From: JBGSTR01 sp963707135
GTDB taxonomy: Bacteria > Pseudomonadota > Gammaproteobacteria > Chromatiales > Chromatiaceae
NCBI GenBank assembly: GCA_963707135.1
Contig: CAVPOY010000043.1
Coordinates: 1-64,000, forward strand
Direction of reading: 5' to 3'
Length of the DNA: 64,000 nt
Part shown: one piece after another, positions 1 to 9,270 of the stretch
Layout: the number at the start of each line of letters is the position of its first letter
Numbering within the stretch: the stretch's first letter is position 1
The notes under the pieces: model-generated
Database searches by the model: none
Told to the model about the DNA's origin: nothing
What the model saw: the letters and a program-made list of their open reading frames with translations, nothing else
Position numbers and translations under genes: made by a program

Positions 1-1799
1 CATGAACCGAAGGAATCTTTGTATCGGGATGGTGTGACTGGTCTGCTCATTTGGGCATCACTGGCAGCACGATCAGCGGGAACGCTCCGGGCGTCAATTT
101 CTCGACACCAATATTAACACCCGGATGGGCTACCATTACGGATAGTATGATATCCAATAATGGATATGGACTTAGGTTTGCTGGGAGTGTGAGTGATATC
201 GAAATAGTCAATAGCACTATTTCCGGGAACGAAGGCGCCGGCGTTGTGATCGAGGACCTCTATTTTGTCAAGGAAGTACTGATAGCGGGCAGCACGATAA
301 CCAACAATGATATGGGCTTATGGATAAGTATCATTAATACAGATCTTCATCTGCCGTCGGTGGAAAACTCGATCATTTCTGGCAATCCCGGAGGTGACTT
401 TAGCGGTGCAGCGTATGCGGACTTCAACCTGATTGGAGATGCCGCCGCGCAACTATCACAGAAGATGTCCCCGGCTCCAACATCATCGGAGTCGACCCGC
501 TGCTCGGACCGCTCCAGGACAACGGCGGCCCGACCGAGACCCACGCCCTGCTGCCCGGCAGCCCCGCCATCGACCGCGGTGATCCCGACTTCGTGCCGCC
601 TCCGGACTACGACCAGCGCGGCGAGGGCTATCCACGGGTGGTCAACGGCCGTATCGACATGGGCGCGTTCGAGGTCCAGGACGGTGCGCCACCGGTGGAG
701 CCGCCCGGCCCTGCCTGGCTGAGGTCCTTGGGCGACACCAATGGCGACGGCACGCCGGATATCGCGGTTGTTAAGCGGTCCGACGGTCAGAACGTCGCCA
801 CCATCAAAGATGCCGCTAGCGGCGCTCTGGTTAGCCAGTTCGAGTTCAGCGCCGACCTGGATCCGGTGGATGTCGAGGTCATGGACGACTTCGGATTCGG
901 CGCAGGCTATGGCGTCGCGCCCAACCTGGTGCTGCTCGGAGAAGGCCCGCCGACGGGTGAGACCCGTGACGTGCTGAGCGGTGAGCTGATCGGCAGCGTC
1001 GCCTTCAATCCCCGGTTCGCACCCATCGATCTCACCGTGCTTCCCGACCAGAACGGCAACGGCATCCCCGAGCTTGGGATGCTCGGCGAGGGCTCCACCA
1101 AGGTCGAGATCCTCGACGCCGTTACCGGAGACCTGATCAACAACCTCTGGTTCGACCCGCTGTTTGAGCCGCTACAGGTCATCACGCTCCCGGACCTCAA
1201 CGGCAACGGGAGCGCCGAGATCGGGGTGGCGCTGACCAGGGCCGACAAGACCGACCGGGTGGTGATCAAGGACACGCGGACCAAGGAGCGGCTTGGCGTG
1301 CTCAAGCCCGGCTGGAACTACCGCACCTTTGAGCTGCTGCAAGCGGTGCCGATCGCCGACCAGAACGGCAACGCGTGCGGCCGAGGTGGCCATGTTGCTG
1401 CGCGATGCGGCCAGCGGCGAGACCCTCGTCTGGGTGGCCGACGCCGCCACCGGCGCGCGGGTGGCGAAGGTCGCCGGTTTCAACCCCGCGTTCGCCCCGG
1501 TGAAGCTCGTTGCGGTTGCCGACCTGAACGGCAACGGCGCTGACGAGGCCGCGCTGCTCGCCCGCAATCCTGACACCGCTCAGGTGACCGTGGAGGTTCG
1601 CGACGGTCGCAGCTCCAAGCGCATCTCCCGGCTCTGGTTCAACGAGGAGTGCATGCCGCTGGACCTGGCCGCCATTGCCGACATCAACGCCAATGGCACT
1701 GAAGAGGTGGTGATGCTCGGGCGTTGCGCGGACGGCAAGCTCAAGGCCGTGGTCAAGGATGCCGGGACCGGCGAGAGGCTCAACGTCCTGGGATTCTGA
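1..1799 (+). pseudogene. Beta-helix / FG-GAP-like repeat surface protein, 5'-truncated and frameshifted
   Basis: This is the 3' part of a gene whose start lies outside the window. The first ~450 bases encode a right-handed beta-helix rich in 'STISGN'-type turns. Next comes the conserved segment 'DPLLGPLQDNGGPTETHALL' (choice-of-anchor Q type), then six D-x-N-x-N-G loops (e.g. DQNGNG, DLNGNG) resembling FG-GAP or calcium-binding repeats. The coding frame changes near 455-465 and again near 1375. Both points are clear because the downstream paralogue at 2316 continues across them. The frame also has a stop at 3-5. The likely role is a secreted or surface-exposed protein, by family. Two frame changes mean either a decayed copy or indel errors. 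Confidence 0.75.
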
Positions 1800-1822
1800 G
1801 ATGAGCGTGTGAACATTGGCGC

Positions 1823-1846
1823 GCCCCCGCTTCGGCGGGGGCTTTG
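1823..1846 (+). terminator. Rho-independent terminator-like hairpin after the first beta-helix gene
   Basis: A perfect 8-bp stem (GCCCCCGC / GCGGGGGC) closes a TTCG tetraloop and is followed by TTTGGTT. It lies 24 bases after the stop codon at 1797-1799. The same hairpin follows the paralogous gene at 6416. Confidence 0.75.
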
Positions 1847-2315
1847 GTTCTGCTGCCGCTGCATTGACCTCGGAGGTCAGTGACCGCTCAGGGTTCCACT
1901 GCGGCCTCCGCAGTGGCGGCTCCCACTGACCGGAGCTGGCCGATCAGCGACCGTCGCGGCCAGTGTCCGCTGTCGCGCACGCGCGGGGGACGCGAAACGA
2001 CCCACTGCAGCCACTCGCTCCTCTTCAGCGGGCGACGGCAAACCGGCCCTTACCGGCCACACCCACCGCCGATGCCGCATGACTCAGCCGGGCACTCAGG
2101 CGCCGATGCCACCACCACGCCACTGATCCGCCCTCGGCTCCGACCCTGATCCAGGTCAACCGTTCGTGATTCCCCCATTTGCGTTGTTGCAATAATCCTC
2201 TCATGTACTAGCCTCGACTGTACGGGAACCTCACCCGGGGCCCCCCAGCGCCCAACTACATAGATAGCCGACGCCTGCCGACAGGCCGAACCCCCCTTCC
2301 CCCGGAGGAGTTGAA
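1847..2315. other. Intergenic region between the two tandem paralogues
   Basis: No convincing gene is seen. Bases 1851-1934 are a diverged copy of 6442-6524, so the duplicated unit includes 3' flanking DNA. The far end holds the strong Shine-Dalgarno GGAGGAG (2304-2310) of the next gene. No confident promoter was found. Confidence 0.55.
1851..1934 (+). repeat. 3'-flank duplication, copy 1 (copy 2 at 6442-6524)
   Basis: Both copies share 'TCGGAGGTCAGTGACCGCTC' and end in 'ACTGACCGG', each placed just after the TTCG-loop terminator of its gene. This shows that the paralogous genes arose by duplication of a unit that includes downstream DNA. Confidence 0.7.
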
Positions 2316-5300
2316 ATGAAGACCCGCGCCACCCCCCGTAACCCCTTTCCGCGCACCCATCCACTGACCGACGCCGTCCGCGCCTGCTTGAGGCAAAACC
2401 CCACCCGGCACATTGCCCCGGTCGTCGGGTTGTCACTGCTGTTGGCGTGCCCCGCCGCGGCGCTGGCCGACACCTTTACCGTCACCAACACCAACGATGC
2501 CGGACCCGGCAGCCTGCGCCAGGCGGTGCTTGACGCTAACGCAAACCCCGGTGCCGACGAGGTCCTGTTCGCATCCACGGTGACCGGAACAATTCCGCTG
2601 ACATCCGGCGCGCTCAAGATCACCGAAGCGTTGACGCTGGAAGGACCCGGAAGCGACGTGCTGACGTTGGACGCCGGGGGCATCTCGCCGATACTCGACG
2701 TCCAGGATACCTTTTACGTATCAGGATTCACGCTCGCCAACGCGGCGGGAAATGCCATTGATGCGTTTACTGAAACATGGGACCAGCCGCTCACCATACG
2801 CGACTGCGTCATCACCGGAAGCACCGGCTCAGCAATCGCAGTGCAGGCCTCAGCGCCTTGGCCGGCCTTTTGCGGGAAAACGGTTCTCCTAGAAGACAGC
2901 GTTATTACCGGAAATGGCGCTACCGCTATTTCTTCTAACGTCTCTTGTTATGAAACCCGTAATGCGTCTTTGACCGTCAGAAATTCGACGATTTCGGCCA
3001 ACGGCGGCGGTGGAATAGAAACCGGGAACAATACCTATTGCAGCGGACAGGGAGCCACCATTGAGGACTCCGTGATATCTGACAACGGAGGTGACGGTAT
3101 CTCCGGCGCCGGCACAGGCGTTGCCTTAAGGAATTCGTGGGTGACCGGTAATAGAGGTGACGGCGTAAACGTGCCGACACGCGACGACCATTATTGTGTA
3201 CCAATCGGCAGCCTGACCTCAGAGCGAAGCCTGATAGCCGAAAACCAGGGGCACGGTGTTTCGGGAAGGTATCTGGGCATAGAAAACAGTACCATCGCAA
3301 AGAACCTTGGCGCCGGGATCCAAGCGGCCCGTGAGCTTTATTGGTACCGCGCTGCAAGTGTAACAATTGCCGGAACGACAATAGAAGGAAACAGCCAAGG
3401 TGGGGTGCATATTCAAGGCGCCTTATTTGCCCGGCGCTCGCAACTTACGATATTGAACAGCACCGTATCTGGAAATCAGAATGCCAACGATGGAGCCGGC
3501 ATCTATATTTGGGCCTACTACGACGTCGGGGGGATAGATTTTAACATCAAGAACACGACTATCACTAGCAATGTTTCGAATGGAAGAGGGGGCGGGATAT
3601 TTTATGGCGGCGGCGATGCTGACGCTTCCACTATCGAGAACTCCGTTGTCGCGGGCAATACGGCAAGCGAGAATCCCGATTTAGTAATTGATGGCGTCGT
3701 CGTCAACTTTTCGCTGATTCAAGATCCCGGAGACTCGGTCCTCGTCGAGACCGTCCCCGGCTCAAACATCATTGGTTTTGACCCGCTGCTCGGACCGCTT
3801 CAGGATAACGGCGGTCCCACGCTTACCCACGCGCTGCTGCCCGGCAGCCCCGCCATCGACCGCGGCGATCCAGACTTCACGCCACCACCCGACTATGACC
3901 AGCGCGGCGAGGGGTTCTACCGAGTTGCCAACGGCCGCATCGACATGGGTGCATTCGAACGTCAGATTGCAGTTGGGTGGCTGCAGTCGCTGGGAGACGT
4001 TAGCGGCGACGGCACACCAGACATCTCTGTCGTTCAGCGGGATGTGCTCGACCGGAAACGCGCCACAGTCAGGGACGCGGCGAACGGTTCCTTAATTAAT
4101 AAGTTCGATTTCAGCGCCGCCTTAGGCCCCGTGGACGTCGAGTTAATGCCGGACTTCGGCTTCGGCTATACATATGCACCGAACCTGGCAATACTCGGCG
4201 CATTTCCGCCCGCCGCCGAGACCCGCAGCGTACTGGAAGGGGATCTGATTGGATCGGTAGCGTTCAATACGCGATTTGCACCGGTGGATCTCACGGTTCT
4301 CCCAGACCAGAATAAGAACGGTACGCCTGAAGTGGCCATGCTGGGTGCGGCGTCTACCAAGTTCCTGGCACCCAATGCGTATCCCGAGCTTGTGAGCGTG
4401 GACCCGACCGGGGTTGCAGGCGACGGTACCAGCTCCGGCCCCGCGCTAAGCGCCGACGGGCGATTCGTCGCGTTTGCGTCACAGGCCAGCAACCTTATTC
4501 CAGACGACACTAACGGGACTTCCGATGTGTTTGTTCGCGACCGCGAAACCGGTACTACCGAACGCGTGAGCGTCGACGTTGAGGGCGTGGAAGGGAACGG
4601 TAACAGTGGAGGTCCGGCGATCAGCGCCGACGGGCGATTCGTCGCGTTCGAGTCGCGGGCGACAAATTTGATTCCGGGCGGCACGAGTGGCTGGAACCAC
4701 ATCTTCATCCGTGACCGCGAGAACGGTACGACCGAGCAGATCAGCGTCTCTTCGAGCGGCGTGGAAGGGAACGGTAACAGTGGAGGTCTGGCGATCAGCG
4801 CCGACGGGCGATTCGTCGCGTTCGAATCGCAGGCGACAAACCTGATTCCGGGCGGCACGAATGGCTGGAACCACATCTTCATCCATGACCGCGAGAACGG
4901 TACGACCGAGCAGATCAGCGTCTCTTCGAGCGGCGCCGAAGCCAACGGATCCTGTATGGACCCAGCCATTAGTGCCGATGGACGATTTGTCGCGTTCACA
5001 ACCATTTGGAGGACCGATAATCTTGTGTCCGGCGACACCAACGGTTCCCCGGACATCTTTGTCCGCGACCGCGAGGCGGGAACGACCGAGCGGGTTAGCG
5101 TTGACTCAAGCGGGACCGAGGCGAACGATGACTTTTATGGTAGCTACGAACCGGCGATCAGCGCTGACGGGCGCTTCGTGACGTTCGTTTCCGGCGCGGA
5201 CAATCTCGTTCCGGCCGATACTAATGGCGCACACGACGTCTTTGTACACGACCGCACCACTGGCGAGACCGAGCGCGTAAGCGTCGATTCGAGCGGACGC

Positions 5301-6392
5301 GAAACTGACGGCGGCTCTCAGCCCGCAATTAGTGGCGACGGACGGCTGGTGGCATTCACCGGTGGCGACGGTCTCGTTCCGGATGACACAAACGGCGCTT
5401 CTGATGTGTTCGTTCACGACCGCGAGACGGGCGAGACCGAGCGCGTGAGTGTCAGCGTGTGCGGCATCGAAGGAGAATCCGGCAGCGATGAGCCAGCGAT
5501 CAGCACCGAAGGGCGCTTCGTGGCATTTCGATCTCGCGCTGACTTAGTGCCAAAAGACAACAACTTCGGTGGCGATATTTACGTTACGATGTTCGAAACG
5601 ACCCCCGTATCGCCGACAGCGTCAGACCCAATACGGAAAGCCATTCTGGCCGACCAAGTGGAGCCCTGCGTCGTAGACGCGGACTCGACCCGGGTCGAGA
5701 TTCGGGACGCGGTCACCGGCGACCTGATCAACAACCTCTGGTTCGCTCCGCGCTTCGAACCGCGGCAGGCAATCACGCTCCCGGACCTCAACGGCAACGG
5801 CAGCGCCGAGGTGGGCGTGGTGCTCACCAAGGCCGACGAGCCCGACCGGGTGGTCATCCACGACAGCCTGACCGATGAAAAGGTCAGCGTGCTGATGCCC
5901 TGGGCGCCTCAGCACGGATTCGACCTGCTCCAGGCCCTGCCGGTGCCGGACGCCGACGGCAACCCGACGGCCAAGGTCGCACTGCTGCTGCACGAGGCGG
6001 CCAGCGGCAAGACCCTGGTGCGGGTCACTGATGCGCTCACCAACGCCCAGCTGGCCATGGTGCGCGGCTTCAACCCGGACTTCGAGCCAGTGAAGCTGGT
6101 GTTGGTATCAGACCTTAACGGCAACGGCAGTGAGGAATATGCACTCCTCGCGCGAGAACCCGACACCGGCCAGGTCAAGGCCAGTATCCGCGACGGCGCG
6201 AGCAACGAGGCCATCAATACCGTCTGGTTCGACAAGGCGTGCACGCCGCTCGACATGGTCAGCATCGACGACATCAACGCCAACGGCGCCCAGGAGCTGG
6301 TGCTGCTCGAACGCTGTGGCGCCGAGGGGACGCTCTACGCCGTCGTCAAGGACGCCGGGACCGGCGAGAGGCTAAACATCCTGAAGTTCTGA
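2316..6392 (+). CDS. Secreted beta-helix protein with inserted seven-repeat PD40 propeller and FG-GAP-like repeats
   Basis: The protein has 1358 residues. A long positively charged n-region and hydrophobic core end at ALA-51, a likely signal peptide. Residues ~52-545 are a right-handed beta-helix beginning with a CSLREA-like 'NTNDAGPGSLRQAV' motif. Residues ~550-682 hold the first D-x-N-G-type loops. Residues ~683-1126 contain seven repeats of the 'PAISADGRFVAF' type (PD40/TolB-like, suggesting a seven-bladed propeller). Residues 1127-1358 resume the D-x-N-G-N-G loops. The start is fixed by GGAGGAG five bases before the ATG. The paralogue upstream lacks the PD40 block, so the block looks inserted between 'STK' and 'VEI'. 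It is probably exported. No anchoring domain or catalytic motif was recognised. Confidence 0.8.
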   Translation: MKTRATPRNPFPRTHPLTDAVRACLRQNPTRHIAPVVGLSLLLACPAAALADTFTVTNTNDAGPGSLRQAVLDANANPGADEVLFASTVTGTIPLTSGALKITEALTLEGPGSDVLTLDAGGISPILDVQDTFYVSGFTLANAAGNAIDAFTETWDQPLTIRDCVITGSTGSAIAVQASAPWPAFCGKTVLLEDSVITGNGATAISSNVSCYETRNASLTVRNSTISANGGGGIETGNNTYCSGQGATIEDSVISDNGGDGISGAGTGVALRNSWVTGNRGDGVNVPTRDDHYCVPIGSLTSERSLIAENQGHGVSGRYLGIENSTIAKNLGAGIQAARELYWYRAASVTIAGTTIEGNSQGGVHIQGALFARRSQLTILNSTVSGNQNANDGAGIYIWAYYDVGGIDFNIKNTTITSNVSNGRGGGIFYGGGDADASTIENSVVAGNTASENPDLVIDGVVVNFSLIQDPGDSVLVETVPGSNIIGFDPLLGPLQDNGGPTLTHALLPGSPAIDRGDPDFTPPPDYDQRGEGFYRVANGRIDMGAFERQIAVGWLQSLGDVSGDGTPDISVVQRDVLDRKRATVRDAANGSLINKFDFSAALGPVDVELMPDFGFGYTYAPNLAILGAFPPAAETRSVLEGDLIGSVAFNTRFAPVDLTVLPDQNKNGTPEVAMLGAASTKFLAPNAYPELVSVDPTGVAGDGTSSGPALSADGRFVAFASQASNLIPDDTNGTSDVFVRDRETGTTERVSVDVEGVEGNGNSGGPAISADGRFVAFESRATNLIPGGTSGWNHIFIRDRENGTTEQISVSSSGVEGNGNSGGLAISADGRFVAFESQATNLIPGGTNGWNHIFIHDRENGTTEQISVSSSGAEANGSCMDPAISADGRFVAFTTIWRTDNLVSGDTNGSPDIFVRDREAGTTERVSVDSSGTEANDDFYGSYEPAISADGRFVTFVSGADNLVPADTNGAHDVFVHDRTTGETERVSVDSSGRETDGGSQPAISGDGRLVAFTGGDGLVPDDTNGASDVFVHDRETGETERVSVSVCGIEGESGSDEPAISTEGRFVAFRSRADLVPKDNNFGGDIYVTMFETTPVSPTASDPIRKAILADQVEPCVVDADSTRVEIRDAVTGDLINNLWFAPRFEPRQAITLPDLNGNGSAEVGVVLTKADEPDRVVIHDSLTDEKVSVLMPWAPQHGFDLLQALPVPDADGNPTAKVALLLHEAASGKTLVRVTDALTNAQLAMVRGFNPDFEPVKLVLVSDLNGNGSEEYALLAREPDTGQVKASIRDGASNEAINTVWFDKACTPLDMVSIDDINANGAQELVLLERCGAEGTLYAVVKDAGTGERLNILKF
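4584..4931 (+). repeat. Two near-identical tandem 174-bp units inside the PD40 block
   Basis: Units 4584-4757 and 4758-4931 each encode 58 residues (one propeller blade, 'AISADGRFVAFES' type). They are almost identical at DNA level while the other blades are diverged, which indicates a recent in-frame blade duplication. Confidence 0.75.
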
Positions 6393-6415
6393 GCAAAGCG
6401 CGAGCGCGCCAGAGA

Positions 6416-6435
6416 GCCCCCGCTTCGGCGGGGGC
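6416..6435 (+). terminator. Terminator-like hairpin after the second beta-helix gene
   Basis: The stem GCCCCCGC / GCGGGGGC with TTCG loop is identical to that at 1823. It is followed by CTGGTACC rather than a good T-run, so termination is probably weaker. Confidence 0.6.
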
Positions 6436-6441
6436 CTGGTA

Positions 6442-6524
6442 CCTCTGCCGCTGCGTTGCCTTCGGAGGTCAGTGACCGCTCCGGGCTCTATTGCCGCCCC
6501 CGCGACGGGGGCTCTCACTGACCG
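6442..6524 (+). repeat. 3'-flank duplication, copy 2 (copy 1 at 1851-1934)
   Basis: See the entry at 1851. The remaining sequence from 6525 to 6720 holds no gene that I can support. Confidence 0.65.
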
Positions 6525-6726
6525 GATTTGGCCGACCTGAGACGCTCACAAGGTCAGCTCCGAGAGTCTCCATTGCGTCCGTAGTGGTCGTCCAGAGGGC
6601 GAGCCGTGAGCGTCAGCAATACAGCATTTTGGAGACGCTCGCAGCTCTCGGCCGGGTGACCGGAGCTGGCCGTCCAGGGTTGCTCGTGTGGTCGGCTGCG
6701 GGGAATTCGGGGCCAGTTCTCGCGGG

Positions 6727-6982
6727 GAATTCGGGGCCAGTTCTCGCATTGTTGCATCGCCCTTCGCACGAGCCATCCCACCTTCGTCAAGCGTTCGTCC
6801 TATAACGGTATGTGGAGGACCTGGTCGGCAAAATCGCCTTGTCCAACGCGGGGAATTCGGGGGAATTCGGGGCCAGTTCTCGCATTGTTGCATCGCCCTT
6901 CGCACGAGCCATCCCACCTTCGTCAAGCGTTCGTCCTATTGCGGTATGTAGAGGACCTGGTCGGCAAGATCGCCTTGTCCAA
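6727..6982. repeat. Tandem ~120-bp direct repeat carrying the 3' end of the DUF5615 gene
   Basis: 6727-6846 and 6863-6982 are near-identical with a 136-bp offset; both contain 'CCATCCCACCTTCGTCAAGC'. Read on the minus strand, each copy ends the toxin frame: 'DQVLYIPQ' then stop in the gene-proximal copy, 'DQVLHIPL' then stop in the distal copy. The distal copy is therefore a duplicated C-terminal tail plus downstream DNA, not an independent gene. A shorter extra piece of the unit (GGGGAATTCGGGGCCAG) is repeated at 6700-6740. Confidence 0.8.
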
Positions 6983-7285
6983 GGCATTCGAGGACGAGAG
7001 CCAGGTCCTCCACTGCTTCGCCTATAGACGCCGACGCGAGGACCTCTGTGACGCCGGGCATCAGCAGACCGGCATCCACGCGCTGAAAGGCGTACCGGGT
7101 TACCGTTCGACGTCATGGGTGACCAGCACGCGACCCTGCTCGGCGGCCCAAGCGAGGACTGTCGGGTCATCGGCCCCGGTGAGGCCCACATCCTGTACTC
7201 GAACGGCATCGATGCCGGGCAGGCGCCGCAAAACACCGCGCAGGATGTTCGCATCGAGGTTTTCGTCAGCCAGCAGGCTGATCAT
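6936..7285 (-). pseudogene. DUF5615 (PIN-like) putative toxin, frameshifted
   Basis: The N-terminal part reads 'LLADENLDANILRGVLRRLP' then 'VLVTHDVE', the two acidic motifs of the DUF5615 PIN-like family. Near 7105 the frame is lost (stop straight after THDVER). In the next frame the expected continuation, 'RVDAGLLMPGVTEVL' through 'DQVLYIPQ', runs to a stop at 6936. One missing base restores a ~117-residue protein, the normal family size. It overlaps the end of the upstream DUF433 gene by 20 bp, the usual antitoxin-first arrangement. By family it is likely a ribonuclease-type toxin; here it is probably inactive unless the indel is a sequencing error. Confidence 0.7.
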
Positions 7286-7628
7286 CCGCACGGTTCCTGT
7301 ACCGCGTAAGCCGCTCTCGGATTTGTGCCATCGGTGAGCGGCGCTCCGCATCGCGGCGGGCGCCAAGGGATGTTCGACGAGCGCGTTCCAGGTACGCCTG
7401 CGTCTCTTCCCGGTGACCGAGGAAGTAGCTCAGGGTCGCGTAGATGTCATGCAGGTCCAGCACCTGGTAACGCAGCACAATCTCTTCGGCACTTGCGCCT
7501 TGCTCGTAGAGGGAGATGACGCTTTCCAGGGTTACACGGGTCTGTCCGATGCGGATCACCCCGTCCGCGTCTTGGCGCAGAGGCGATGCTTCTCGCTCGA
7601 GGACAAGCGGCGTCGGTACAGCCCTCAT
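7266..7628 (-). CDS. DUF433 domain protein, putative antitoxin
   Basis: About 120 residues. The core 'PLRQDADGVIRIGQTRVTLE' followed by 'VISLYEQGASAEEIVLRYQV' is the DUF433 helix-turn-helix-like antitoxin domain. I chose the internal ATG at 7628, because the 30 residues upstream of it do not resemble the family. The 3' end overlaps the DUF5615 start, supporting a co-translated pair. It probably neutralises the toxin and represses the operon, as inferred from the family. Confidence 0.75.
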   Translation of the reverse strand: MRAVPTPLVLEREASPLRQDADGVIRIGQTRVTLESVISLYEQGASAEEIVLRYQVLDLHDIYATLSYFLGHREETQAYLERARRTSLGARRDAERRSPMAQIRERLTRYRNRADDQPAG

Positions 7629-7948
7629 GGTTCGGCGTGCTCCGTCAAAATCGCCCCGATAGTGTGGCAGCGAGGGGGCGAATTGCCAATCCGTGAGGAT
7701 CGAGTAGCCAGCACGCACCTTGGGTTTCAGGGACAGATCAGTTTAACGCCGATTCCCGTTTCTCGACGCCCGGGTCAAAGACGCAGTTAGAAGTATTTCA
7801 GGGTCTGGCCCTGATTGCCCTCTGATTACCCGCGCCCGGCTTCGCTCCCATCCCCGGGCGTCGGCGCGAACAAATCACGCGTTTGGGCTGCCGCGGGCCG
7901 ATATCCGGGCCGACAAGGGCTCAGCGCGCGGCTTCGGCCGACGCCGGA
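7629..7948. other. Intergenic region
   Basis: No gene can be supported. It contains a short hairpin, CAGGG-TCTGG-CCCTG, near 7800. It lies between the start of the toxin-antitoxin pair and the 3' end of the M48 peptidase gene, both on the minus strand. Confidence 0.4.
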
Positions 7949-8827
7949 TCAGGGGGCCGTGGATGGCTCCCCCGTTGACTCGAGTGCGCTCGGGAGCCAA
8001 TCCGGAAGGGGCGTGGTTTCCCCGTCAAGGGCCCAGCCGTTGGCGCGAGCCTCCTCCTCGATCGTCCTGATTCGCCGTCCGGGGTCCGGATGGGTAGCGA
8101 AGAAATCGAGGTGCAGGTCCGAGGTGCCGCCGCTCTCCTGAATCGTCCGGTAGAGGTCCGAGGCGCCAGCCGCATGGCCATAGACCGCCGCCAGCGCCGC
8201 GAGACCGGCGCTGTCCGCATCCCGTTCCTGCTCCCGGCTGAAGCTGAGACTGGTGAGGAGTCCCGCTTCCCCGATTACCTGGTCAGCGACCGCGCTGCTC
8301 GAGACGCCCGTCAGGGCCGCCAGCGCCAACCCCGCCACCACGCCCCGGCCGAGCGATACGACGGGGTCGCGGTGCCGCACATGGGCGATCTCATGGCCCA
8401 TGACCATGGCCAACGCGTTCTCGCTCGACAAGCGCTCGATGAGGCCGCGATACACGACCAGATGCCCACCGATAGTCGCCATGGCATTGACGGTCTCGTC
8501 CGGCGAATAGTGCACCCTGATCGGCATCGAGGCGCCGATCCCCATGGCCGGTTTCAGGCGATCGGCGAGATCCTGCAGATAAGCCTCGATGCGTGGGTCT
8601 GAGCCTCCCGTCTCTCCTTCCAGGGCCTCGACGAAGGGGGCGGCGATTCCAACCTCGTAGTCGAACGGGATTTGGGGGGCTACCCAGCGGGCCGCCAGGG
8701 CGAGTGCGGCGAGCACCAGCACCAGGACGCCCAGCACCCCGACCGTGAGCCAGAGGAATTCCCTGAAAGGCCGGGTCTCGCTGTTGTTGATGCCCTCCGG
8801 CAATCGGGGGTTGCGGTACTCGGCCAC
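7949..8827 (-). CDS. M48 family zinc metalloprotease, membrane-anchored
   Basis: About 292 residues from the GTG at 8827. One N-terminal membrane segment ('FLWLTVGVLGVLVLVLAALA') is followed by a periplasmic-type domain with the zinc motif HEIAH in 'MGHEIAHVRHRDP' and a second motif 'EQERDADSAGLAAL' supplying the third ligand. A C-terminal 'FFATHPDPGRRI' completes the M48 signature. It is likely involved in envelope protein quality control. The open frame extends far upstream but the extra part is antisense-like. GTG lies two bases after the stop of the YbjQ-like gene, indicating translational coupling. The three genes at 7949-9594 form one operon. Confidence 0.85.
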   Translation of the reverse strand: MAEYRNPRLPEGINNSETRPFREFLWLTVGVLGVLVLVLAALALAARWVAPQIPFDYEVGIAAPFVEALEGETGGSDPRIEAYLQDLADRLKPAMGIGASMPIRVHYSPDETVNAMATIGGHLVVYRGLIERLSSENALAMVMGHEIAHVRHRDPVVSLGRGVVAGLALAALTGVSSSAVADQVIGEAGLLTSLSFSREQERDADSAGLAALAAVYGHAAGASDLYRTIQESGGTSDLHLDFFATHPDPGRRIRTIEEEARANGWALDGETTPLPDWLPSALESTGEPSTAP

Positions 8828-8829
8828 GC

Positions 8830-9168
8830 TCAGTCCGCTACGGCCGTCCCGTAGGCCAGTACCTCGACAGTACTGAGCGAACCCTCTCCGCCCTTCGAGA
8901 TGGACGAGGTCTCGATCTTGACGTTGAAAATCTTGCAGGGGGCCAGGCCCTGGGCGTCCTGCTTCATGCGCAGGATCGCCTCCCGGCGCGCCCGATCGAG
9001 CAAGCCCTCGTAGCTGGTGACCCGTCCGCCGACCAGACTGCGCAGACCGGCGACGAAGGCCTTGAAGTAGTCCACCGAGATGACGACATGTCCGCTCACC
9101 AGCCGACTGTCGCGCCGGCGCTCCGGTTCCGGCGGGAACCGGGCCGAGAAGACCATCAACGGCGCCAA
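8830..9168 (-). CDS. YbjQ/UPF0145-like protein (second copy), start uncertain
   Basis: The core 'FKAFVAGLRSLVGGRVTSYE' and 'EVLAYGTAV' match the YbjQ family, which may bind heavy metals. The TTG at 9168 gives 112 residues. The same frame stays open back to 9270 and would add a hydrophobic segment, 'SSILFVLLALGFGFGTL', typical of a membrane anchor. No ATG, GTG or TTG precedes it. The nearest ATGs, overlapping the previous stop at 9271-9273, are in another frame. Either initiation uses a rare codon or one base is wrong. It is coupled to the M48 gene downstream. Confidence 0.65.
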   Translation of the reverse strand: MAPLMVFSARFPPEPERRRDSRLVSGHVVISVDYFKAFVAGLRSLVGGRVTSYEGLLDRARREAILRMKQDAQGLAPCKIFNVKIETSSISKGGEGSLSTVEVLAYGTAVAD

Positions 9169-9270
9169 CTCCTCCTCCCGTTTTCGGATCGAGGCATAGT
9201 GGCGGCGCTCCGCCAGGGTGCCGAAACCGAAGCCGAGGGCGAGCAGGACGAAGAGGATCGAGGAGGTCCA

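Noticed and set aside
4584..5560. Regular repeats that could be mistaken for a CRISPR-like array
   Set aside because: Repeats are in frame, 58 codons long and encode propeller blades; no short direct repeats with unique spacers.
6546..6926. Short minus-strand open frames in the 6.5-6.9 kb repeats
   Set aside because: They arise from the tandem repeat and share identical starts only because the DNA is duplicated.
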